Source: Phoronis australis (taxonomy: Eukaryota > Phoronida > Phoronidae). Taken from it: a DNA stretch of 64,000 nucleotides. A program made the position numbers and the translations under genes. The stretch spans positions 36,578-100,577 of the forward strand of contig NMRA01000655.1 of the NCBI GenBank assembly GCA_002633005.1, in the 5' to 3' direction. The notes below the pieces were generated by a model that searched no databases, was not told the DNA's origin, and worked only from the letters and a program-made list of their open reading frames with translations. Shown here piece by piece: positions 44,793-55,812 of this stretch (positions are counted from its first letter, which is position 1; the number at the start of each line of letters is the position of its first letter).

Positions 44793-46018
44793 CAAGAAGA
44801 ACTCAAAAAAGAATTTGTCCAGTTTCACTTTCATTACTTCCCACAACGAAGCATCAAAGTAGATGCGCTCCAAATGATAGTCTACTTTGGCCTGAACAAA
44901 GAAATCGCACCATGCTGACCCAGTGATGGCCATCTGGCTCATGACCTGAAAATAGTAGTCGTGGTGCTCTGACAGTTTGTATTGACTGTCTGTCTCCTTG
45001 AAGTACTTTGTTTCTTTAAATGACTCCACAACTGGACATTTTATTTTCGGCAGACAAAACTGTGGATTAGCTAACGGGTCATACTTTCCGGTGATGCACC
45101 AAGATATGGAGCATCGGGATTGACCACAAACCCAAACAGATAGACATTGGTATGCCTTATGTCTGCATAATTCCTAGCTGCGGTGGGTTCATGATCAATC
45201 CCATGCTGCATAGCTTGAGTGGTCACCCTCTTAGTAGTGGTCAAGTCACTGGCTAACTTCTCGAAGTCTTTCCTTCTGGAGACGATGCGTTTAAAAACAC
45301 TAGAAGTCAGTCGTCCCTTTCTGGCTTCTTTCCACTGATGACATTCTGACTGAAGACTCGTCTCCTGCTCAGGAAGCATTACAGTGTCTTTATCAATGTG
45401 CAAGCCATTGTATTTGTCCATCTGCGGTTTTATCAAAGTTAGCATGTACATCTTTGACAGCACCAAAAAGTCAAACAAAGGCAGATCTGGAGAATCAATA
45501 TGAATTATGTCCCCCGTTATTTTCTCTTGCACTGGCTGTTGGTACGATAACACACCTCCTCGTGGTACTTGACCAAATTTAGAGTCGGACAGTTCGAGTT
45601 CACTCAAGTTACTCAGCAGAATAAGAGCTTGTGAGTCACTTTTAATAGAGGAAAGGTTATTTACGAGCTGTTGCGTGAAGGTAACAGCTGGAATTGGCTG
45701 TTCCACCGGACAAAATACTTTTGGAACAACTCCTTCAACCACTTTTCTATAATTCTCCTTGGTCTTCACTGGCTTCACTTTGTTTACAACCAGGACATAA
45801 ACAGGATTTGCCCTTATCCCATCTTGCCTATGGGGTACGTGCCATGCCTGGGGCAGGGAGGTCTTTGCAACGACGGGTGGAACGCTCTTAAAGCCCATCT
45901 TCTTGAAGTGGCACACAGTATAGAGGGGACCTATCACGTGGGTGCAGTGGCCGTTACCCGCCTTACAGGTACACAAGCACTCCCCGATCTCGACTGATGC
46001 GCCCTGCTTGACTTTAAC
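44793..46018 (-). pseudogene. SWIM/YqaJ exonuclease of ISL2EU-like transposon, inactivated
   Basis: Read on minus from acceptor catttccag at 46019. It has a SWIM zinc motif (CLCTCKAGNGHCTH), a long linker, and then the YqaJ (PD-(D/E)XK, lambda-exonuclease-like) domain: RKGRLTSSVFKRIVSRRKD, AMQHGIDHEPTAARNY (Glu), then LGASPES where GASPDG is usual. A small deletion there removes the Asp, shifts the frame and exposes a stop (SMTR*). The second frame continues YDPLANPQFCLPKIKCPVV, where the usual E.KCP Glu is Lys, then YYFQVMSQMAITGSAWCDFF to a stop. Two catalytic acids are thus lost. Known YqaJ proteins digest DNA ends. Confidence 0.8.
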
Positions 46019-47070
46019 CTGGAAATGACATAAGGCATATGTTACACCAATCAAACTGATATTTCATCTGCAATATCAACCTCTGTTATTCAACATTTTA
46101 GTTACCAATGAACAACTTAAATACCAGATAAAGTAGAAATGTCTAGTCATGGGTATTTGGATATTGTTATTAAAGGGAAGTGGGAGAGTGACATGGTCTC
46201 GAATGCCCACCTATTAGACAACGTTGGCTTAACTAATGAAATCGAAAACTAGTAGCCAGGGGAACTTTCCTTCGGAATGTATCAAATAACAAGTATTCGA
46301 AATTTCATAGCAGTCTGTTCACGCATCGTCGAGAAGTCGATATTCAAAACTTGAAATAAATCCAAAATTGCAACGCGAGATATTGGCAATAACGCACATT
46401 CGGCATCATATCAGAACGTGGAAAGTGGTTGGTGAAGAATCTCTTAATATCCATGCCTTTGAATTTATTTTGATTCATATGAAGCGATAAATCAAAGTTA
46501 AGATATTAAAGAAGGCAGTTATCAAAAAATTGTTTTTTTTTGAGGTCACAATTACATTAAATGGTTTAGCCAAGCTGAGCCGAGGCAGAATTTGCACTTA
46601 CGTAAGATATATTTACCTGTGAAATATATGGAGCATTATTCTTTCGCATGGAAGGGTTACACTTTCCTTTTTGCAAACATCCACCCTAGTCCTGCTTCAC
46701 TGAAAACAAAGCATTTACGATTTAGAGTAATTTAATTCCAGGAAATTACTGTTCTTCAAAAATTTACATGGACCACATTTTATTTTACAGTGAGAGGTGA
46801 TGTTTGGAAGCGGTGGGGGGTCACCCCCTAGATCCACCACACTGCTGCTCCAAATTTTTTGGCATTACTTAAAGGTTTGAAAGGCTCATCAGCATTTGCT
46901 GCATGCAAACTTTTTAGAATGTAATCTATTAGTGCGGGCGATAGAATAACGCGCCAGCTTCGTTTAAAACGATTTATTCTTGAAGAGACTGTTATCTGCA
47001 AACGATAAATACAGTTTGTCAAACAACGGAATCAAACAATGTTCTCAAAACGTTACCCAATAGTCAATAC
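46019..47070. other. No gene recognised
   Basis: AT-rich. At ~46813-46850, 'gggggtcaccccctagatcc' is a faint CAGTGGCGGATC-family trace. No upstream exon of the YqaJ gene was seen. Confidence 0.4.
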
Positions 47071-47152
47071 GGCTAGCACACGGGACTCGAACCCGCATAA
47101 GACAAAACCACCACAAAGCAGCCGTTACAGTTCAACAATTAAACACTAGTCC
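47071..47152 (-). tRNA. tRNA-like pseudogene or SINE fragment
   Basis: On minus, the 3' part has a good T arm (GCGGG-TTCGAGT-CCCGT) and ends GCTAGCC. The 5' end GGACTAG pairs with it if one A is bulged out. The total length of 82 and the lack of a clear anticodon stem argue against a working tRNA. It may form part of the BEL-like LTR region to its right. Confidence 0.35.
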
Positions 47153-47509
47153 TACAATGTCCAGCAGACCTACATGAATAGACTAAACGTAAAGCCTTAA
47201 CAGAATTACATGTACTTACTGGAGTTTTCCTCGTGGCCCAGCTAATAATCTCTCTACAGTGCATCACAACATGTTGAAACCAATATTCGAAATGAGCGCT
47301 GTAAATGACTGCTGAGGCTAAAACCCATCAAAACTGCACTGTGATTGGTTATATTACAATGGTAGCATCTATTTAGCCAATAAACAATTACCTAGGAGCG
47401 TGGGTAGACAGCAATTGCAATGCACTCTGGAAACGCCCTAAGGTGTACATACAACGCCTCTAGTGGACATAAAGTTCCTAAACAAAAGACTAATGCTCCT
47501 GCATTAACA
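47153..47509 (-). mobile_element. Possible 3' LTR of the BEL/Pao remnant
   Basis: Read on minus, a purine-rich tract (TTCCGGGGGAA) directly precedes TGTTAATGCAGGAGC at 47509, as a polypurine tract precedes an LTR beginning TG. The other end of the LTR was not fixed and no second LTR exists in the window for comparison. Confidence 0.4.
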
Positions 47510-47597
47510 TTCCCCCGGAAGCATGGCATATGCTTAACAATTACAAATATTAAATAATCAAATACAATCGATCACATAAATGTCCGACTTAACAAAA

Positions 47598-48545
47598 TCA
47601 TTGGTCCTCCATGAGCAGCAGTACCACAGTCTTGTGAACTGGTCGCTTCAATGTCCCGTTCAGCGTCTTGACCTCGAGGCAGCGTACACGACCACGATCA
47701 TCTGGATGTACACTAGACACTCGGCCCATCAACCACTTGTTACGAGGCAGGTTGTCGTCCTTGATGAGAACTACGTCACCAATATTTGCATTACGCTTCG
47801 GCGAAGTCCACTTGAGGCGAGCTTGCAAGGATAGCAGGAATTCGTTTCTCCTTCGTCTCCAGAAGAGGCGAGCTTGCAAGGATAGCAGGAATTCGTTTCT
47901 CCTTCGTCTCCAGAAGAGGTCCGCTAAAAACTGAACACGACGCCATCTCTTTCGCATATAAACATCCTGACGCTGAAACTGGCCCGGGGGAGGCACGACA
48001 ACTGATGACCTCAGGGTTAAGATATCGCTTGGCGACAATGGGTTCAAATCATCTGCGTCGGTCGTCATTGGAGTAAGAGGGCGTGAATTGACGATGGCTT
48101 CCGCTTCGCAGAACAAAGTACGCAGCGATTCGTCATCCAGACAGCTACCTACATCCTGTCGTATAACCTCCTCTTCCTTGTCCACTAAAGGGAGGCAGTT
48201 GTCCACCGTTCTGATCTGCCTTTCCCAGGCGCCTCCCATGTGGCTGACTGTGGGAGGGTTGAACTTCCAGTCAATGTCAATCTGGAGCATAGTTCGCTGA
48301 ACTGCCGCATAATCGATTTCTGCAAGGGCCTCTTTCAATTCCTTGTAAGCACCTACAAAATTTGTCGCGTTATCAGGTTTGCTTGGATGATAAACAGCGT
48401 GATGAGGAAGATACCAACAGCGGCCATCGGGTGTTTGAAGCTTTTCTGTGGGAACCCTTTTGGCGTAACCCTTCTCAACAATGCCTTCTACGAATGCGAC
48501 GTAGTCATCCCTATACCTTGAATCTCGCTGCACCTTCTTCTTCTG
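47598..48545 (-). mobile_element. BEL/Pao retrotransposon with internal deletion fusing RT to integrase
   Basis: One open frame of about 311 codons. It starts in the Pao reverse transcriptase (YVAFVEGIVEKGYAKRVP, then WYLPHHAVYHPSKPDN). At that Asp-Asn it jumps to the integrase (NFVGAYKELKEALAEID), then WKFNPPTVSHMGGAWERQI. Reverse transcriptase core, RNase H and the front of integrase are gone. The end is the conserved C-terminal domain (ANIGDVVLIKDDNLPRNKW, then MGRVSSVHPD). A 51-bp segment (FWRRRRNEFLLSLQARL) is duplicated in frame at ~47814-47915. The 5' side ends abruptly near 48545, where unrelated sequence begins. Confidence 0.85.
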
Positions 48546-48599
48546 TCAGTTTGCATGTGTCACGGCTTGCTGTCTGTTGGGAGCAACGGGTAAACGCCG

Positions 48600-48835
48600 T
48601 AAGGACACACACAACGGATCGTCATTGTCACGTGGTCTCCTGACATGGAATTTTCTCCTGAAAAGAAATTCTCTCCAGACAAGAAATTCTATGCCCTGAC
48701 ATAATAAATTGTGTGTCCCAGTATGATAAATTTTGGTTTTGAGTACATTTTTTGGTCACGCAGAGAGTCTAATTCTTGAACAGAAAACTGGTGTCCGGCA
48801 GTGGGATTTTGTCTGCTTTGGCTTTCCATAGGTAA
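48600..48835. repeat. Dispersed repeat, inverted copy of 37321-37540
   Basis: Landmarks 'ggatcgtcattgtcacgtgg', 'gataaattttggttttgag' and 'tttggctttccat' occur in reverse order relative to 37.3-37.5 kb on the other strand. Confidence 0.55.
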
Positions 48836-48939
48836 GCAACCAACCACTGCATTTCAGACTCGTTACTGGCATAAAACTCTTGTTAACGGCATTTAAATGA
48901 AAATCCACCCGCAATCAATGGGTTCCATGCGCCCACATA

Positions 48940-49760
48940 TATGTAATCATATATACGGGGCGCACTATGTCGTCATCCTTGCCGTCCGCCGGTCCGTCCA
49001 TTGACATCCACTGCTGTTTCTCCAATGTTCATGAAATTTTGCAGATATGTTTCTCAATACCCTGAGAAGGCGCAAGCGTTTTTTTTAGAAACGTTCATCT
49101 TGATCCGACTCTGTGTATGCGCCCTAGGGCCATTTAATTTTTACGTTTGCCTTGTAAGTATCTTCGTAGTTCCTTGGATTCATTGTTATGAAATTTGACG
49201 AATAGGTACCTTTTAAAGAGATGACGCTACGTTTTCGTTATCGTATAGATTCGTCATATTCTGCGCCACCTAGTGGCCATTTTGACGGTTAAACCACTCT
49301 GAGGATCATTACGACTTAAAATTAGCATATGTGCTCCTACTAGCAAGGACAACCTTTGGAACTTCATTGTTTAATTTGGAAAACGTATTTCTAAGAACGT
49401 GCTCAGATGATAACGACTCTCGGACGGATCAGACTACCGCTGGGGACACCCTAGAGCAATTTTAGGTTTTTCTTTTTTGCTCCATCCTCGGAGTTCCTTG
49501 GCGAGTTTTTAAGAAATTTGCCAGATGTTTTTCGTCGCTTTTCCGCCTTCATATCGATTTGCTGTCAATAATTTACGCCACCTAGGGGCCACTTATATTT
49601 TTTGAGTGTTTTTGCCTACGGTTCTCTATCGACCAAACCCGTGTAAGCACCGTTATGAGAGCACGACTGTCTGACACTTCCTTTGGTTTTAGTTTTCTGC
49701 GTTTTCATTTCCTCTTTATATAAGGATTTCACTGAAATTCGGTTAATAGGTTTCCATTAA
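48940..49760. repeat. Diverged copy of the 145-bp box repeat
   Basis: The boxes TGCGCCACCTAGTGGCCAT at ~49262 and TACGCCACCTAGGGGCCAC at ~49565, together with weaker ones at ~49120 and ~49448, are spaced ~115-185 bases apart. The flanking 'gttccttgg...gaaattt' and 'ggatcattacga' phrases match the array at 3.2-7 kb. Confidence 0.7.
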
Positions 49761-51185
49761 AGAGACGATAATGTTTTCCTATTTTGGAAAATTATACAAA
49801 TTAAGTCCGCCATGATGCAAAATTTGCTTACCAAATACTGCAGTTATATTATTTTTATGTTTTTACCCATGTTTCCGTGGTCAGTGAATTTAATGAAGCT
49901 ACTTTTGAGGTGTATGCATCGATAATTTGAATAAATTATATTATGCAAATTAAGGCAGCCATCAAGGAAAATTCTACTTGTGCCTATAACTGCGGCATCA
50001 AACACCACAGGTAAATTAGACTGATATTTATTCAAATAAAGGCCGCTATTAATTAAAATTCTGTTTCTGCTCATATTTTTCTTACATGTGGATTACTTTG
50101 ATATTTGCACTAATGCTTTATAGCCAAAGTGCTTAAAACAACCATTTACCTTGTTTTGACAAATGACTACAATGTCACCACCATTAAACCTTCCTTTATA
50201 ACACTGCATATAACAATCGTGAATTTAATAACCAAAAAACGAGAAAATAAAAGAAAGGCGACTTAGTTTCTTAGCTCCATGGACATTTGTGTAACCTATG
50301 AATGTATCCAGCACCAGTGTGCCATGTCCACCCACACGCAATGGCTCAGTAGTGCTATGATTGGCTTTCCCAATTTTACGCAATATGTATCGACAAATAT
50401 ATACTCGTAGCTCGGGATCACCTAATTAACTTATTATACGACAGTGTTTGCGGCAGTTCTAATTTGACATCTGATAGACTGATGGAGCTGTTTTTTTGAG
50501 TGTTTTTGATGTGAAATTGGTGCTTTTTAGTACGTTAACACAAACAAATTGCACATCATAAATTTGCATAATTCATGTAAATTATGTCCACCAACAGTAG
50601 TCTAGGTCATCGTCTTTGTTATACTAACTCTGAATGGTTTGAATAAGGTAGAGAGACTTGTATGACTGCACAAAGAAACAGAAACAAGATCTTAAATTAT
50701 TTTGAGACGTGTTCTATTATAATCTCCGTTCTCTTTGTGATGTCACCATTATCATACAACGATATATTCATATGGATATCCTTCACTCCTCGTTTGTCTC
50801 ACAACTACAGCATCAAGCTTAGCAAGACTTGTTTAAGATTTCCTAAAACAATAACTGAGACACAACGTGACATGTTTTCTTTTCTCAGCTTATCAAAACA
50901 AAGCAAAATTCGAGGTTTGAGGTCCTTCCAAATAAATTTTTCTAAATGGAATTCTGTTTCACTTCAGTAGCAGCCTATCGCAGAAACCTTTGTTTACGAT
51001 TGCCAGTACATGCACGTTAAGGACCTCAATTGTTTGGACATGTACATTGTACACGGTCATCAAAAATTACCACTACAGACCGTGTGATCGACGCAGCGAG
51101 TTTCTTACAATTCCAAAAAATCATTGCAAAAGAAGTACTCTTTGGGAAGAAGTACCGATTATATCGACATATAAAACTAACAAGA
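49761..51185. other. No gene recognised
   Basis: AT-rich. The plus-strand frame 50662-50970 is open for 102 codons but without a motif. Nothing supported. Confidence 0.4.
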
Positions 51186-52485
51186 TCATTACTCTGCGCG
51201 TGCAAGCGCAGAGTACTGTTGTTCCTGGGTTTTCTTCAATTTTATTACTCTGCGCGTGTAATCGCAGAGTACTATTGTTCCTGGGTTTTCTTCAATTTTC
51301 TTCTTCTTATTATTCTTCTTCCGACCAACTTTGAGGCTTAATAACTCCAAATTGGTTGCAGGTACGGTCTTTAAATTCAGCATATGACTTTTGACAGTAT
51401 ATAAATTTTGATTGGTTATATAATTATATTCCATATTGCACCGGAAGAGGTCGTTTGGTGCAAAGGTCATATAATTTTCAAAATGCTACTGCTCCTTTAG
51501 TTTTAAAGCTATCTTTTTCAAATTTGGTGCACAGGTATACGTCAACATGAAAATTTAAAAAATTACTTTTCTAAGTAATCGGGTCATCCAATCAGGTGAA
51601 ATAGGTCAAAGGTCATTAGGTGCAAACTAAAATTTTGAGCTAGACACTTCAAATTGACAGGTCTGATTGCCACAGATAAATCAAATCGGAATCCAAAGTT
51701 TCAGGTCATTTAGTGCAAACATGGGGTCATTAGGTGCATTTTTCTTCTGAAAATTTGACCTTTTCAATCGGCAAGTATTCTGATGTGTCAACCGTTAGAC
51801 AACTGTGATTCTCAGCGTTAAACACATTTTCCATGGGCTTTGCAATAATTCTACTAAAGATGCTTAAAATGCACCGGATAGGGTCAATTAGTGCAAAGGT
51901 CATCTAACATTCAAAATATTATATCCCCTATATTTTTCAAGGAATTCTTTTCAATTTCAGCACATTGGTGTAAGTCAACATGCCAATTGAATACCCTACT
52001 TTACTTTGCAATAGGCCTAACCAATCAGAAAAAATAGGTCAAAGGTCATTGAATGCAAACTAAAATTTTGAGCTAGAGACATCAGATTTACGCATCTGTT
52101 TACTAAGTGCGATTGAGTTTGAATTCTAAATTTTCAGGTCATTTGGTGCACCCATGGGGTCATTAAGTGCATTTTTCTTCTGAAAGTTTGACCACTTCAT
52201 TCACCTTGTATTCTGAAGTGCTTAAAGTAAAACAACTGTGTTTATTAGCCTTAACCACAATTTTAATCGAGTTAACAATTACTCCCTCATCGTGGCTCAT
52301 AATGCACCGGAAGAGGTCAATTAGTGGAAAGGTCATCAAAAATTAATATGTAATTTCTCCTACAATTTTAAAGAATTCCTTTTCATATTGGTAAACGGGT
52401 TGTTGTCAGTAACTTCCCACAATAATTCCAGTAATACACACGCGCAGAGTCCGTTATTGTCACGCCGTGACAATAATCTTTCTAG
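51186..52485 (+). mobile_element. Helitron/Helentron-like element A
   Basis: The 5' end carries the palindrome CTCTGCGCGTGCAAGCGCAG twice, 58 bases apart, then a TTCTTATT-rich run. The body has phrases repeated twice or more (GCACCGGAAGAGGTC, AAAGGTCAT, GTCATTAGGTGCATTTTTC). The 3' end has a subterminal CACGCGCAGAG, complementary to the 5' CTCTGCGCGTG, then the hairpin ATTGTCAC-GCC-GTGACAAT (52456-52474), then AATCTTTCTAG. A hairpin about 8-11 bases before CTAG is the hallmark of Helitron 3' ends; subterminal inverted repeats and T/T insertion suggest the Helentron branch. No Rep/helicase ORF, so non-autonomous. Confidence 0.7.
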
Positions 52486-53584
52486 TTCTTCTTATTCTTA
52501 TTCTTCTTCCTACCAACTTTAACACTTAAGACTCCAAAATTATTGGAGGTATGTTCTTCAAATTTAACATAAGATTTTCGGCAGTATATAAATTTTGATT
52601 CATTATATATTCATATTCAATAAAGCACCGGAAGAGGTCATTTGGTGCAAAGGTCATTTAATTTTTAAGTGCTACTCCTTCTTTAGTTTAAAAGATATTC
52701 TTTTCAAATTCGGTACACATGTATAAGTCAAGAAGGCAATTTAAAAAATTACTTTTTCTAAGTAATCGGGTCATCCAATCAGGTTAAATAGGTCAAAGGT
52801 CATTAGGTGCAAACTAAAATTTTGTACTAGACACTTCAAATTCACAGGTCTGATTGGCACAGCTAATTCAATTCGGAATTCAAAGTTTCAGGTCATTTAG
52901 TGCAAACATGGGGTCATTCGGTGCATTTTTCTTCTGAAAATTTGACCTTTTCAATCAGCAAGTATTCTGATATGTCAACCGTTAGACAACTGTGATTCTC
53001 AGCATTAAGCGCATGTTCAAAATGTTATATCTCTTACGTTTATCAAGCAATTCTTTTCAATTTCAGCACACTGGTGTAAGTCAACACGCCAATTGAATTC
53101 CCTACTTTACTTCGCAATAGGCTAAACCAAAGCGAAAAAATAGGTCAAAGGTCATTGGGTGCAAACTAAAATTTTGAGCTAGAGACTTCAAAATTACATA
53201 TCTGTTTACTAAGTGCGATTGAGGTTGAATTCTAACTTTTCAGGTCATTTGGTGCACCCATGGAGTCATTAGGTGCATTTTTCTTCTGAAAGTTTGACCA
53301 ATTCATTCATCTTGGATTCTGAAGTGCTTAAAATAAAGCATCATTCTGTGATTCTTAGCATCAATTGAGTTTAGAATTTTTCCCTCATCGGGGCTCCTAA
53401 TGCACCGGAGGTGGTCAATTAGTGGAAAGGTCATCAAAATATTAACATGTAATTTCTCCTACAATTTTAAAGAATTCCTTCTCATATTGGTAAACGGGTT
53501 ACTGTCAATAACTTCCAATAACAATCCCAGTAATACGCATGCGCAGAGTCCATTATTGTCACGCCGTGACAATAATCTTTCTAG
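52486..53584 (+). mobile_element. Helitron/Helentron-like element B, head to tail with A
   Basis: It starts directly after element A's CTAG with a TTCTTATTCTTATTC run and repeats A's body in order (GCACCGGAAGAGGTC at ~52625, GTCATTAGGTGCA later). It ends with CATGCGCAGAG, the identical hairpin at 53555-53573 and CTAG at 53581-53584. It lacks the 5' palindrome, so A and B share one full 5' end. Confidence 0.7.
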
Positions 53585-55676
53585 TTATTATTTGAAATTC
53601 AAAAATATTGATCTTCCAGTTGTTCATTATTTCAATCCCATTAATGCTTTTGCGGGATGTCTCATGATGTTGGTTGATTCTATTTTCCATGAACATATTT
53701 TGAGTTTTTTGTTACTTTATTTCTGTTTAAAACTAGTTGACTGGGCCGTATTGACATGATGCTAAAGGGGACTTTTTCCGCGCTGCCTCTCCGAAAGGCT
53801 TGCCACACATATACTCTACTACTAAGTTCACACAAGAGGCGAAAACGGCTAGCAAATTCGATGGCTAGAAAGGTGGCGAAAACACTAGCGTTTTAATCAG
53901 ACAGACGTTGCGAGATGGTACGTTCGTCAGAAAGTGTCTAAAAGATATTTTGGATGGTCTTTAGCATTCCATGCCTCTTTAAAAAATGAAATACGAAAGC
54001 AAGCACTAGAATCTTGGGTGCCCTGCTTCAACAATTTCACACAGAAAATCATTATTTTTCAAGCTTGGCTGAGCACGTGACTCGCGTCACGTGTTTAAGG
54101 TGTGGTTTTAACCCTACTTTTACGAATTTCACTTTATTGAGGTGTCAAAAAGATATACAACTAGAACTAATAAAATTTCGTTTCATGGGTACCGAAACAA
54201 CTCAATCAACTCCACTGGCGTGTTGCAAAATGCGGACAATCACTAAGAGAAACAGCATCACCTCAGCATACTAGAAAGAACGACGTCTCGTAAACTTCGA
54301 CTATTCCCGTTTATTTTCGGGGGCGAAACGGAGGGCTGTTCCGGGTACATCAAACGTGAAGCCCTGAACTAAGCACTGCTTGATCTAGGATACCACAATA
54401 ATGGGCATTTTTTAAAGAAAAATCTACGCGGAAGTTTGTGTGTCAGCGGCGATTGATTATGTTCGTATTGGAATGTGGACTCTTGCATGTGGTTACGCAG
54501 GATACTAAACCTTGTTTTGATGATTTCGACCAATCCTCACGGTGTCACCTGCTAATGTATCACTGGTGTCAATCTTGAAAGATAAATGCAGGAAATAAAT
54601 GAAAACTCATAACCTTTATCATATATTACAACTTTTTGTACTTAATAATTCAGTTAGCAACACGCCAATCGTCATTTATCAAGTACCTACATAGGCTAAA
54701 TTTCACTGTGTATTTTGCCGTAAGTATACAATTCAGTATAGCTACAATTAGCAGTCTGTATATTTACTAATCCCTTACAACCCAGGCAGCAACCAAAACT
54801 AAATAAAATTAACCCGTGTTTGATGCAGGCTACTGCACTTCCCAAAACTTCTCCAGTTATTTCGCCTCCTCACTAGCCTTTCCCTGTGCGGAAGAACGCA
54901 GAATTCGTCAAACATGCGTTGACCTTTGTTGCCCTGTAAAATGTTGATACTACCTGTAGTGTAAGGAATCAGAATATGGTGAAGGTGGACCGTAAAATGA
55001 TTTAATACCCTGTTTCGGTAGTTATATCACAAAATCACTTCTTTTCATGCAAGAAATACGGTACGTACGATGAAGTGGTCGGAACTTCCCAAAAGCTGAC
55101 GACAGTCATAGGATACATGTACATTGTATGTTAGTTTGCAAATTTAACCAACTCTGATAGTTATCAAACTTGTTTTACACTTTTTAATGTTGACGAGTAG
55201 AGTATTTGCTTCTGTTAATTCAATATGGTGGATTTTGATACTCAGAAGATTTGTTTACACGTTCAAACAGGGTTTTGCATCCTTTCAAACAGTCATCTAT
55301 CTTTTACATAAAATCTGTTAGTTCAAAATAACGAAATTCGTTACCAACACAAGTCATAGGCAAAACATACAAGCCTCATTTCCGCTTGGACAATTCTGAA
55401 ATTGACCGTACAATATTAAACTCTTAGTGCCGGAAGGTGGTGGTTTCAGCGTTTTTTTTGGTAACGGAAAATGGCCTCCTCCCACAATGAAGAACATTAT
55501 GAGATCAATTTTACGATAGTGAAAAGTCTAAATTGATCTTCGCTTTTGGCCAGCTAAACAAGGCGACATGCAATTTTAGGCTGTCGTTGTTACGTGACAC
55601 TTAACTCATTCAAATAACAAAAAAGATTCGACGTATAATAGAGCAAAAACGTAACCATTGTATTTCATATTCCCAC
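53585..55676. other. No gene recognised
   Basis: AT-rich with scattered short frames. Further minus-strand exons of the TOG gene may lie here, but none was identified. Confidence 0.4.
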
Positions 55677-55812
55677 CTGTTGTATTTCGTTTTCCACTTT
55701 TCGCTGCGCAGAATACACTTCAGGCAACATGTACTTGATGCCGCACTGAGTCACTGCTTCGCTGAAGTGTTTCGCCTTCATTAGGATACTGATGATGACT
55801 CGACCACTTATG
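55677..55812 (-). CDS. TOG-domain gene, downstream exon
   Basis: On minus, the acceptor is gcgtttcag and the donor CAACAG|gtggga. The frame set by the previous exon (AG + C = Ser) is open: ISGRVIISILMKAKHFSEAV, then YMLPEVYSAQRKVENEIQQ. This resembles the end of a TOG/HEAT array in TOGARAM-type proteins (GRKML..L..H..F...L.K..P). One exon between this and 56941 may be missing, since a full TOG domain would have another helix pair. Confidence 0.5.

Noticed and set aside
47580-48643. Plus-strand ORFs over the BEL remnant
   Set aside because: Antisense shadows of the open integrase frame.
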